Assembly (NCBI GenBank): GCA_025354065.1
Contig: JANXNM010000323.1
Location: 1-21,046, forward strand
Direction: 5' to 3'
Source: Synechococcales cyanobacterium 340R_concoct_173_sub
GTDB taxonomy: Bacteria > Cyanobacteriota > Cyanobacteriia > Leptolyngbyales > Leptolyngbyaceae
Length of the DNA stretch: 21,046 bases
This document shows, one piece after another, positions 6,879 to 13,893 of the stretch (positions are counted from its first letter, which is position 1; the number at the start of each line of letters is the position of its first letter). The notes beneath the pieces are model-generated. The model had not been told where the DNA came from. It did not search any database and was given only the letters and a program-made list of their open reading frames with translations. The translations under genes and the position numbers were made by a program.

Positions 6879-7676
6879 CTAAAATGGGAATTCAAATATT
6901 CCTGACTCATTTTGTCTGAACGGTTCCCATCGAATTGCCGCATCAACATTGAGTTCGCCATAAATATGTGGAAAGTTGCCAATATTTTTAACGACATCGA
7001 ACCGCCAAGGTACTTTGATTTTTTGAGGATCGATCGCAATCAATAGCAGATCAGTCTTGCCCAAGTAATGTTTATTTGCAACCCAAAGAATATGTTCTCG
7101 CGTGGAGCTGTGGATAAAGCCTTCACTTTCTAGGCTTGGTGATATGTAAATCCCCTCGGTCTGAGATGCTTCCCAATCTGAAGTTGAACTAATAATGTAA
7201 ATTTCGTCGATACGATCGCACCGAATTTCGATCATAAATCCATCGGGATCATAAAAATAAATTCCCCGACCTGTGGGCCGAGATACTGGGCTATTGTCAA
7301 TTTTGATTTGATGTGCGATCAGACAATCAACCGCAAGATCAAATTCTTCTGAGTGGATCTCAAAGGCTAGATGATTGGCGCGGGTGAATTGCTGAGTGGG
7401 ATCCGGATGGGGCGATCGTAGATTTGGTTCGCTGAATAGATCGAGAATAATGCCGTCCGGGGTTTTGAAGTTTGTTACCTTTCCCCCTGCGACCAGCGCC
7501 GTTAAAGTTGTCGGAACTTCGTCGCCCACCAACCGATGCAATCCCAAAATGTTGCCATAGAAATCACAGGAGGCGTTCATATCAGCCACATTCAGCGCAA
7601 TGTGATGTACCGATCGCAACAGTCCCGTAGCAAGTCCCGTAGCGAGGGTTGGAGAGCGTTCATTAGAGAGTTGCAT
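6879..7676 (-). CDS. Fusion of a glyoxalase-fold (VOC) domain and a DUF952 domain
   Basis: The protein has 265 residues from the ATG at 7676; a GTG one codon upstream is also possible. Residues 22-155 form a vicinal-oxygen-chelate domain of the glyoxalase I/dioxygenase type (SVHHIALNVADM, FYGNILGLHRLVG, ANHLAFEI, GIYFYDPDGFMIEI). Likely metal ligands are His25, His102 and Glu150. From about residue 159, EIYIISSTSDWEAS, then PSLESEGFIHSSTREH and FPHIYGELNVDAAI are classic DUF952, normally a stand-alone protein of about 110 residues. Both halves look complete, and the join is in frame without an intervening stop. VOC enzymes act on small metal-chelating substrates; the DUF952 role is unknown. 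A 12-bp tandem repeat near the start encodes LATGLATG. No clear Shine-Dalgarno is visible. Confidence 0.88.
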   Translation of the reverse strand: MQLSNERSPTLATGLATGLLRSVHHIALNVADMNASCDFYGNILGLHRLVGDEVPTTLTALVAGGKVTNFKTPDGIILDLFSEPNLRSPHPDPTQQFTRANHLAFEIHSEEFDLAVDCLIAHQIKIDNSPVSRPTGRGIYFYDPDGFMIEIRCDRIDEIYIISSTSDWEASQTEGIYISPSLESEGFIHSSTREHILWVANKHYLGKTDLLLIAIDPQKIKVPWRFDVVKNIGNFPHIYGELNVDAAIRWEPFRQNESGIFEFPF

Positions 7677-7714
7677 CACAAAGTTGGGAGTGAAGGATTA
7701 GTTCATATGGTGGC

Positions 7715-8242
7715 TTATTTCCGGACCGATCGCGATCGTGAATTGTCAACAGCAGGTGATTCTTCAGCGATAAAGTCTCGGGGCACTTGCACAAATCTAA
7801 CCTGGGAACCATTGTTTTCTTGAACTTGGAATTCAAACTGAAAGTCCTTGACGCTGTTACCTTTTGGTAAGGTAAAACGATCGCCTTTTAGACCCACGCA
7901 AGCACTACGTTGGTCCATGACTACTGGGCAGACGTTAAGTGCGGTGACGAGATGATCTGACCAAGTACTTACCCCATAGGATTGGGTCGTGCGAATCATC
8001 TGTTTGAGTTGGACAATTCTGACATCGTTGACCCTCAGAACGGCCCATTCCGATCGACCTCGTATTTTTTTGTAGCTCTCACCCTCTAAGGTTTGAGGGG
8101 TCGCATTGGTTTCGTCTAACTTAATTTTATAGATATAGATCTTATCACCCGCGATCGCTGCATTAGCTTGAACTACGATCGGCATCCAAATCGCAACCAT
8201 ACTCATCGCACTTAATAAAGTCGTTTTGCATAGAGGTCTCAT
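7715..8242 (-). CDS. Small exported protein of unknown function
   Basis: The 175-residue product opens with a classical signal peptide: MRPLCK, a hydrophobic core to about residue 25, and probable cleavage around the alanines at 26-31 (ANAAIAG). The mature part has alternating hydrophobic stretches suggesting beta strands (KIYIYKIKL, EWAVLRVNDVRIV, FQFEFQVQ, SQVRFVQV) and two cysteines near the middle (VCPVV, SACVG) that could form a disulfide outside the cytoplasm. I recognise no family. It should be periplasmic or secreted. It lies between the DUF92 gene and the VOC-DUF952 gene on the same strand; the upstream gap has a strong inverted repeat, so it may be transcribed separately. Confidence 0.75.
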   Translation of the reverse strand: MRPLCKTTLLSAMSMVAIWMPIVVQANAAIAGDKIYIYKIKLDETNATPQTLEGESYKKIRGRSEWAVLRVNDVRIVQLKQMIRTTQSYGVSTWSDHLVTALNVCPVVMDQRSACVGLKGDRFTLPKGNSVKDFQFEFQVQENNGSQVRFVQVPRDFIAEESPAVDNSRSRSVRK

Positions 8243-8294
8243 AAAAATTTTCCCATGGATAAATAGCGTTTGATATATATATTTTAATCTCTAG

Positions 8295-8333
8295 GAAAAT
8301 ATATTGTCCGGGCAAAGTTGGCAATATATTTTC
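8295..8333 (-). terminator. 12-bp inverted repeat between the DUF92 gene and the exported-protein gene
   Basis: gaaaatatattg (8295-8306) and caatatattttc (8322-8333) are perfect inverted repeats around a 15-nt loop. It sits about 60 bp beyond the stop of the DUF92 gene, so it may end that transcript. It could equally be an AT-rich operator for the exported-protein gene starting at 8242. Confidence 0.45.
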
Positions 8334-8392
8334 AATTGAATTAGGGGGATGATCCAGAATTCACCGTTACTGACCGAAATTCCGGAAGTTTA

Positions 8393-9220
8393 TTAATAAG
8401 TCTGAAACCAGACTAACCCAAGAATAATTGCGGTACCTGCCCCTATGGCGGTATTTGCGACATTCACCAGCTCATTTGTCAACCAGTCATATTTTTCCTG
8501 AATCGTCGCCCCAATCACGCTTTCCACATTGGTCGCCACAAATGCCGACACCATACAAATCACAATTCCGATAGGAGACTGATGGGGAATCATGCCTAAG
8601 CCCCAAGCCACGATCGAAATTAAAAATGATGCAATGATCCCGGCGATCGTCCCTTCAAGACTCACGGCCCCCTCTGTTCCCGGTGGTACTGGTTTCAGAG
8701 TTGTAATTAAAAATGTTCGTTTTCCATAAGCTTTCCCCACTTCACTCGCCGCCGTATCCGATAACTTCGTTGCAATGCTGGCGGTGTAGGCGAGGAGAAG
8801 AAGCGGTGGTAATACAATAGCCCAATGGTAGGGCAGCTTTTCGATTTGTCCGCCGACCTGCATCAATTCTCGGTAGTTCCACACCTTCAACATCCAAAAA
8901 CCGATCGCACAAATCGTCGCCACAAACGCCGAACCCCATACATTCTCTGGACCTCGCACCCCCGATCGTTTTTCCGCAATACCCGCAGATTCTTTCTCGG
9001 CCATGCCAATGCGCGTTACGCCAGAACCCACCAAGAAATAAACCATCATCACGGCATAGCCTCGCCATCCCAGGCAGCCAAAAATCAAGATCCCCAACAC
9101 CCAAGCATGGATCGTACCTTCAGGCGTAAGAAGCTTTTTGGGAGAGAGATAGGCGGGTAGAAGAAGAACGGTATTGAGAACGATCGCGATTATCCAGGGT
9201 TCTTGTAGGAAATGTGGCAT
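8393..9220 (-). CDS. DUF92 integral membrane protein, VTE6-like (putative phytyl-phosphate kinase)
   Basis: The 275-residue protein is mostly hydrophobic, with about six to seven membrane segments (10-28, 38-66, 98-112, 132-150, 190-212, 216-232, 256-272). The conserved cytoplasmic signature lies at 153-190: KLSDTAASEVGKAYGKRTFL, then TTLKPVPPGTEGAVSLEGT. This is the DUF92/TIGR00297 family. Its plant member VTE6 phosphorylates phytyl phosphate to phytyl diphosphate for tocopherol and phylloquinone synthesis, and the cyanobacterial proteins are its closest bacterial relatives. Membership is clear; the exact substrate here is inferred. The upstream neighbour is the zinc-ribbon membrane protein, 63 bp away on the same strand. 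Confidence 0.9.
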   Translation of the reverse strand: MPHFLQEPWIIAIVLNTVLLLPAYLSPKKLLTPEGTIHAWVLGILIFGCLGWRGYAVMMVYFLVGSGVTRIGMAEKESAGIAEKRSGVRGPENVWGSAFVATICAIGFWMLKVWNYRELMQVGGQIEKLPYHWAIVLPPLLLLAYTASIATKLSDTAASEVGKAYGKRTFLITTLKPVPPGTEGAVSLEGTIAGIIASFLISIVAWGLGMIPHQSPIGIVICMVSAFVATNVESVIGATIQEKYDWLTNELVNVANTAIGAGTAIILGLVWFQTY

Positions 9221-9283
9221 GGAAGTCGCTCAATTGGGCCTTAGATCAACTATATCGGCAGAGATGTCCTTTCTTATCCTTTT

Positions 9284-9835
9284 TTATTGCCTTGAGAATT
9301 GATTTTTAATCCAGTCTTTCAATTGTTCGAGGGTACGATCGATCGTGATTTTGGCGGCGACATAAGAGGGTAATTGATAATGTTCAACCAGTAACCATGC
9401 TGCAATCAAGCTATGAATGCCCAAAGTCATTTCCCCCCAAACAATTGAGAACGAATTCAATTGCAATCCGCCGATCGGTGGAAAAACATAAGCGGGTAGC
9501 CCAATCATTAAGACTGGAATAATGATTAAAAAAGCACTAGTAAACCAGACTAAATAAGTCAGATCCAAATCTCTAGGGGTTTGGGTTGTCCACCGATCGC
9601 GATTCCAAATCCAAGCCAATTTTGGGAACGTATCCTCAACTCGCAGAATTTGCGATGACAAATCAGCACTAAAAATATGGCGACAAAAACTACAAGATAA
9701 TGTTTCCATCATGACCATGCTCTGGACCGTGCCATTGCGACAAATCGGACAGGGGTAGGTGTCTTGAAGATTAAACGATCGGCTCAGACGGCTGAGGCGA
9801 CTGAAGCGGTTTGGGGTTCTGCTGTTAGGCTGCAT
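9284..9835 (-). CDS. Zinc-ribbon membrane protein, uncharacterised
   Basis: The protein has 183 residues from the ATG at 9835; a GTG three codons upstream is possible, but neither start has a clear Shine-Dalgarno. Residues 28-51 hold two cysteine pairs (YPCPICRNG and LSCSFCRHIF; Cys29, 32, 48, 51), a zinc-ribbon fold. A short conserved WIWNRDRW follows at 76-82, then two membrane segments (about 94-116 and 130-152) and a basic amphipathic tail. The N-terminus has a repeated RLSRLSRS stretch, probably disordered. I do not recognise a named family. It could be a membrane-tethered protein with a cytoplasmic metal-binding head. The next gene on this strand is the DUF92 gene 63 bp downstream, so the two may be co-transcribed. 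Confidence 0.78.
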   Translation of the reverse strand: MQPNSRTPNRFSRLSRLSRSFNLQDTYPCPICRNGTVQSMVMMETLSCSFCRHIFSADLSSQILRVEDTFPKLAWIWNRDRWTTQTPRDLDLTYLVWFTSAFLIIIPVLMIGLPAYVFPPIGGLQLNSFSIVWGEMTLGIHSLIAAWLLVEHYQLPSYVAAKITIDRTLEQLKDWIKNQFSRQ

Positions 9836-9880
9836 TAAACACACCGTTAACCATATTTTAATAAAGAGAATTCAAAATAA

Positions 9881-9918
9881 ACATAAAAATAAGGGATGGA
9901 ACGATCGCCCACCCCTTA
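9881..9918 (-). terminator. Rho-independent terminator of trxA
   Basis: On the minus strand AAGGGGTGG pairs with CCATCCCTT (one G-U pair) across a 9-nt loop containing CGATCG. The stem (9909-9918 with 9890-9899) is followed by five T's and further T-rich sequence. It lies about 100 bp beyond the trxA stop. Confidence 0.65.
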
Positions 9919-10015
9919 CTTTCTAAACCTGACTCATATATTCAAGGTAAACATTTCTTAATGAGATGCGTCGCTCAAATTTAAATAGTCAACCCATAAA
10001 CTTACAGACAGTTCT

Positions 10016-10339
10016 TTACAAATATTTGTCTAACGTATTAGCCAATGTCGTTTTGGGAACTGCGCCCACCACCATATCCACTTTCTGACCGCCTTTAAAA
10101 ATCATCAGCGTGGGAATGCTGCGGATACCGTATTTGTTCGCAACGCTAGGATTCTTATCCGTATCGACCTTGACGACCTTAACGCGACCGTCATACTCCT
10201 TGGAGATTTCTTCGACCACAGGTGCCACCATTCGGCAGGGACCGCACCAGGGTGCCCAAAAATCAACAAGAACTGGAACTTCGCTCTCCAATACCTCGGA
10301 ATCGAAGGAGGCATCTGTGACTTGCGTAGCTTCTGACAT
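10016..10339 (-). CDS. trxA: Thioredoxin
   Basis: This 107-residue protein is an m-type thioredoxin. It has [11 protein letters not shown] with redox cysteines 32 and 35, the conserved Asp in VDF (26) and the cis-proline SIPTLMIF (Pro76). It reduces disulfides in cytoplasmic target enzymes, taking electrons from ferredoxin- or NADPH-dependent thioredoxin reductase. I start it at the ATG at 10339 ([12 protein letters not shown]), which matches family length and has AGGA eight bases upstream. The same frame extends 14 codons upstream to a GTG at 10381, but that would give an atypical tail. The small RNA yfr1 lies directly upstream on the same strand and is separated by its own terminator, so trxA needs its own promoter in 10340-10422. 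Confidence 0.97.
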   Translation of the reverse strand: MSEATQVTDASFDSEVLESEVPVLVDFWAPWCGPCRMVAPVVEEISKEYDGRVKVVKVDTDKNPSVANKYGIRSIPTLMIFKGGQKVDMVVGAVPKTTLANTLDKYL

Positions 10340-10422
10340 GCTGGAAATCCTGCGCCTAAAGTTTGGAATAAATTGTAGCACAGGGGACGATTCTGCTTAT
10401 TGAGTCATCTCATTTCTATTGC

Positions 10423-10455
10423 AAAAAAGAACCGCCTAAACCGAAGTTCAGGCGG
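10423..10455 (-). terminator. Rho-independent terminator forming the 3' hairpin of Yfr1
   Basis: On the minus strand CCGCCTGAAC, a TTCG tetraloop and GTTTAGGCGG form a 10-bp stem with one G-U pair, followed by TTCTTTTTT. It also separates the guaB3 side from trxA. Confidence 0.93.
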
Positions 10456-10500
10456 AGTGTGGTGTGAGGAGTGAACGGAAACTTTTACATCTCCGCTATC
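10423..10500 (-). ncRNA. yfr1: Small regulatory RNA Yfr1
   Basis: The minus strand carries the ultraconserved unpaired Yfr1 motif ACTCCTCACAC at 10472-10462, followed by CACACTCC and a terminator stem. A 5' hairpin is possible (GGAGA/UUUCC, about 10494-10477). The order of 5' hairpin, single-stranded CU-rich motif and 3' terminator hairpin is the known Yfr1 structure. Its position, just upstream of trxA and downstream of a guaB-type gene, is also the known location. Yfr1 is a trans-acting RNA that base-pairs with mRNAs through the CU-rich motif; porin and other outer-membrane protein mRNAs are reported targets in marine cyanobacteria. The 5' end is estimated from a promoter (TACAAT at 10512-10507) and could be a few bases off; expected length is about 72-78 nt. 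Confidence 0.93.
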
Positions 10501-10506
10501 TCCCTC

Positions 10507-10536
10507 ATTGTATGACGTTTAATCTAATTTTCCCAA
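10507..10536 (-). promoter_or_regulatory. Promoter of yfr1
   Basis: Reading the minus strand, TTGGGA (10536-10531) and TACAAT (10512-10507) are spaced by 18 bp. This predicts a transcript starting near 10500, which fits the expected size of Yfr1 up to its terminator. Confidence 0.6.
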
Positions 10537-10755
10537 CTCAATACGGTTGACTGTATGGAAAAAATTATGGTGAGAAATCGACCTATGTAAACTGCCGATC
10601 GCTTTACTCTGTGCGCATTTCCAGGATTTAGACTGTCCGTAGCTGCAAAATACGATCGCAATGAGTTTCTGGAAATCTCAAGGTATCTTCACATATCAAT
10701 AAAATATGTTGCAGATGACTTCAAAACTTTCGATCCTGAACCCAATACAAACCCG

Positions 10756-11919
10756 CTATTTGCCCATTCCTAATTGCTGAGCTTTTTGGTAAACCTTCCC
10801 TTCCGTCAGCAACGATGGTGCGATTACCACATTCACCTGCTGCATTTCCTTAATCGTCGCTGCGCCCAAGGTTCCCATACTGGTTTGGAGCGCGCCGAGT
10901 AGATTGTGTGTACCGTCATCTAGGATAGCCGGACCACGCAAGATTTGCTTAAGGGTTCCGGTGGTGCCTACTTTGATTCGGGTGCCACGAGGCAAAATTG
11001 GACTTGGAGTCGCCATGCCCCAATGGAATCCACGACCGGGAGCTTCTGCCGATCGGGCAAACGGCGACCCAATCATCACCGCATCCGCACCACAGGCAAT
11101 GCATTTACAAATGTCGCCCCCTGTTACCAATCCACCATCCGCAATAATCGGAATGTAGGTGCCCGTGGTCTTGAAAAACTCATCCCGCGCCGCCGCACAA
11201 TCTGCCACAGCGGTCGCTTGAGGAACTCCCACACCCAGCACGCCGCGAGAGGTGCAAGCCGCTCCTGGTCCGATCCCTACCATAATGCCAGCGGCTCCAG
11301 CTTTCATCAGTTCTAGGGTTACGTCATAGGTCACGCAATTGCCCAAGATTACGGGAATTGGCATTTCTTGACAGAATTTAGCTAGGTCTAGTGGGGCAAT
11401 ATCTTCGGGAGAGGTATGATTGGTCGAAACCACGGTGGCTTGAATGAAGAAAAGCTGCGCACCTGCTTTGGCGGCTACTAGTCCAAATCGAGCGGCTCCG
11501 GCGGGAGTTGCACTAACAGCGACAATTCCACCTTGGGCTTTGATTTCTTGAATTCGTTTTTTGACGAGTTCGGGTTTGATTGGTTCTTGATAAAGTCCTT
11601 GCATCAGGGTGACGAATTCATCTTTGCCGACGCTGGCGATTTTATCTAGAATAGGATTAGGGTCTTCGTAGCGTGTTTGTACCCCTTCTAAATTTAAAAC
11701 GCCTAGTGCCCCTAAGTTTGAGAGTTCGACTGCCATTTTGACATCGACCACTCCGTCCATGGCGCTGGCAATGATGGGAATTTCCCGATCGATTCCACCG
11801 ATCGACCAATTTGTATCAGCTAAACTAGGGTCCAGTGTTTTTGATCCTGGCGAGAGAGCAATCTCGTCAAATCCATATGCACGACGAGCGGTCTTGCCTC
11901 TGCCAATTTGAATTTCCAC
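10756..11919 (-). CDS. guaB3: GuaB3-family IMP dehydrogenase
   Basis: The protein has 387 residues with the IMPDH/GMPR (beta/alpha)8 barrel and no CBS (Bateman) pair, which distinguishes the GuaB3 group from canonical IMPDH of about 490 residues. It opens EIQIGRGKTARRAYGFDEIA. Further conserved stretches are IIASAMDGVVD (49-59), the catalytic-loop cysteine Cys222 in GPGAACTSRG, and the phosphate-binding IADGGLVTGGD and GADAVMIGSPFARS. The family oxidises IMP to XMP with NAD, on the route to GMP. The start is a GTG at 11919: the family begins at exactly this point, and AGGGAAG lies just upstream. Downstream on the same strand come yfr1 and trxA, a conserved cyanobacterial order. The 255 bp between the stop and the yfr1 start contain no gene I can see. 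Confidence 0.92.
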   Translation of the reverse strand: MEIQIGRGKTARRAYGFDEIALSPGSKTLDPSLADTNWSIGGIDREIPIIASAMDGVVDVKMAVELSNLGALGVLNLEGVQTRYEDPNPILDKIASVGKDEFVTLMQGLYQEPIKPELVKKRIQEIKAQGGIVAVSATPAGAARFGLVAAKAGAQLFFIQATVVSTNHTSPEDIAPLDLAKFCQEMPIPVILGNCVTYDVTLELMKAGAAGIMVGIGPGAACTSRGVLGVGVPQATAVADCAAARDEFFKTTGTYIPIIADGGLVTGGDICKCIACGADAVMIGSPFARSAEAPGRGFHWGMATPSPILPRGTRIKVGTTGTLKQILRGPAILDDGTHNLLGALQTSMGTLGAATIKEMQQVNVVIAPSLLTEGKVYQKAQQLGMGK

Positions 11920-12121
11920 GCGTTCTTCCCTAAAACTATTCGGAATAGGGTAACAAATTGGCGGTGCCTTTTGATGAGTAAAATGTGAGAATCAACTATA
12001 TTTTATATTTCGTCTAGGGATTCTGTCCGGGTTTGGACATACTGGCATCTAGAAATTGATTAAAATTCAACATATTTCACGTATTTCTTACCTATCTCTC
12101 ATTGTTCCGGAGTTTCTCAAT

Positions 12122-12742
12122 ATGTCTGATGCTTTAGATGCTGCAAAACAAGGAAATCCTAGTGCGATCGCGGCGCTACTTACCCACTATCTCCGATCGC
12201 GATCGTTAAAAGTCAAGGCGGCAAGTGCGGCAGACTGTCTAAACCTTTTGGTGGAAGCGGACGAGTTACCCGATCAACAATGGGTAATTGCCCAGATTAT
12301 TCATGAGGTGAAGACGCTCAAGGTTGAGTCCATTGCGGTGCTTCAGATTTATGGCAAGTGCGCAGCGGAGTCGAAACCACAGTGGAGTTATCGGTTTGAA
12401 CTCGCTAATGAAGTTCCGCCGGAGCTAGAAGCCGAGGTGATTGTGATTGATCCTCTTATGCTGGCTCAGGAAGGAAATCTTGAAGAAATTCAGAAATTTG
12501 TAGCTGATGTTTTAAGCGATCGGCCCGACCTCATCACGGTTGTGGAGTTAGAAGGCACTTGTCTCAAAGTAACTATCCAGACCAGTGAATTTTTGGACGG
12601 CCAAAACTTTGCGGCTGAATTTGGTCGTAAACTCAGCCCAATCGCCTCTGACCAAGTTCAAGAAGTTGCAATCTATAAGCGCCGATCGGAGTCATCTGCT
12701 GGTTTTTTGGTGAAGCAGATGCATTTAGCGGGATTAGGTTAA
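12122..12742 (+). CDS. Cyanobacterial protein with two tandem copies of one domain
   Basis: The protein has 206 residues from the ATG at 12122 (MSDALDAAKQGNPSAI), with GGAG nine bases upstream; the frame extends further only to a poor TTG. Residues 8-80 (AKQGNPSAIAALL ... DCLNLLVEADELPDQQ ... VLQIYGK) and 115-188 (AQEGNLEEIQKFV ... TCLKVTIQTSEFLDGQ ... EVAIYKR) align to each other over about 73 positions, so the protein is an internal duplication. The single unit recurs in cyanobacteria, often at the N-terminus of longer proteins, but I know no function for it. There is no signal peptide or membrane segment, so it is probably cytoplasmic. It diverges from guaB3 across a 202-bp spacer and converges on the phosphoesterase gene. 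Confidence 0.85.
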   Translation: MSDALDAAKQGNPSAIAALLTHYLRSRSLKVKAASAADCLNLLVEADELPDQQWVIAQIIHEVKTLKVESIAVLQIYGKCAAESKPQWSYRFELANEVPPELEAEVIVIDPLMLAQEGNLEEIQKFVADVLSDRPDLITVVELEGTCLKVTIQTSEFLDGQNFAAEFGRKLSPIASDQVQEVAIYKRRSESSAGFLVKQMHLAGLG

Positions 12743-12756
12743 TTAATTTGTAGAGA

Positions 12757-12803
12757 AATAGAGCTTTTGCGATCGTCATTTAAATCGATCGCCTCTCTCT
12801 ATT
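12757..12803. terminator. Nested inverted repeat between convergent genes
   Basis: aatagag/ctctatt (12757-12763, 12797-12803) encloses gcgatcg/cgatcgc (12769-12775, 12786-12792). It fills the gap between two converging genes and is probably a bidirectional terminator. There is no long T-run on either side. Confidence 0.45.
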
Positions 12804-12819
12804 CATTAAATTCTATGGT

Positions 12820-13740
12820 CTAGGCCCACTGGGGAATAATGCCACGATCGAAGACTTTCCCGTCTGTACCGATGCCTTGAATCACTATCGAATTTTGATA
12901 GAGTTCTATTGTACTAAACCCAAACCTCGACACTGAAAATTCAGACGATTCCGACATCTGAACAGGTCTCAGCGACGCACCGCCATGACCCGTAACCAGA
13001 TAGGTGGTGCCTTCTATATTGCGACTACGCTCGTAATGATGTTCGTGGCCGTTGACATAGAGATTAACGCGATGTTTTTTAAACACTGCCGAAAATCGCT
13101 TGACCATTTCAGTATCTGTGCCATAGATGCCGGATGAATAGATCGGATGATGGCCGTAGACTATCTTCCAGGCGGCTTTGCTTTGTTCGAGCTGCTGAGT
13201 TAGCCACGCCATTTGGGTTTTCCAATCCACATTAGTATTTGTTTCTAGGACAAAAAACTGCGCTGGGCCTTGGGTGAATGTGTAGTAACGATCGTCCATG
13301 TTGAAATCAGCATATTTAACTTGAGGGACTCCGTTTTCAGTGCGAATGTCGTGATTTCCGAGACAAGCCCGAAACTTGACCCCGCGCTTTAAAAGTTCCC
13401 CGTAAGGCTCCTCGAAGGCTTCTTTGATTTTCGATATTTCGCCGCTGTTATAGATGTTGTCACCTGCCAGGATTGCAAGCTGAAAGGGCGATTGGGTGTG
13501 ATAGTCGGCCATTGCTCGTCCGACTGCAAACTGGTTTTTATCACCCGAACCCGAATCAGCCGTGGCAATTAGCCGTAGTTGAAGCGGTCCAAGACTGTCT
13601 TTTAATGTCGTGACGAGATTGGGATTGGTGCGATTGACGTCTTTCTTCACGGCTAGACTCCGTAGTCCAAAGCCTACTGCTCCAATTCCAAAGCCACTGA
13701 ATGCCGCTAGGGTCAAAAACTGTCTTCGTTTAAATGCCAT
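12820..13740 (-). CDS. Tat-exported purple-acid-phosphatase-like metallophosphoesterase
   Basis: The protein has 306 residues. The N-terminus MAFKRRQFLTLAAFSGFGIG has a twin arginine (5-6) before a hydrophobic stretch, a Tat-type signal that suggests export of a folded metalloenzyme. Metal-binding motifs appear in family order: Asp62 (TADSGSGD), GDNIY (93-97), GNHD (128-131), GHHP (196-199) and GHEHHYER (231-238). Tyr97 in GDNIY is the tyrosinate ligand that distinguishes purple acid phosphatases from other calcineurin-like enzymes, and the small size fits the mammalian type-5 (tartrate-resistant) form. It likely hydrolyses phosphomonoesters in the periplasm; the substrate is unknown. The ATG at 13740 fits the signal peptide. 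I see no Pho box in the 153-bp upstream spacer, which it shares with the next plus-strand gene. Confidence 0.9.
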   Translation of the reverse strand: MAFKRRQFLTLAAFSGFGIGAVGFGLRSLAVKKDVNRTNPNLVTTLKDSLGPLQLRLIATADSGSGDKNQFAVGRAMADYHTQSPFQLAILAGDNIYNSGEISKIKEAFEEPYGELLKRGVKFRACLGNHDIRTENGVPQVKYADFNMDDRYYTFTQGPAQFFVLETNTNVDWKTQMAWLTQQLEQSKAAWKIVYGHHPIYSSGIYGTDTEMVKRFSAVFKKHRVNLYVNGHEHHYERSRNIEGTTYLVTGHGGASLRPVQMSESSEFSVSRFGFSTIELYQNSIVIQGIGTDGKVFDRGIIPQWA

Positions 13741-13893
13741 GATGGTCCTAGCTCAAACCGAGCAATCCTAAAATTTTGCCTTGATTAAGTTCTAATATAA
13801 TTGAAGAATTACGTTGCTAGAGCGATGGCTAGCCCTAAATACCTTTAGCAATCGGATCTGTAATATTGGTAGATTTTGGAAAAGGTAGCGGAT

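Noticed and set aside
10340..10381. N-terminal extension of thioredoxin from an upstream GTG
   Set aside because: It adds 14 atypical residues; the ATG at 10339 gives the family length and has AGGA at proper spacing.
10501..10755. Search for a second small gene or RNA between guaB3 and yfr1
   Set aside because: Only a weak AT-rich 6-bp inverted repeat (10691-10709) and the yfr1 promoter are visible; nothing else can be supported.
10945..11316. 123-codon plus-strand frame
   Set aside because: Antisense shadow of guaB3, which is well supported on the minus strand.
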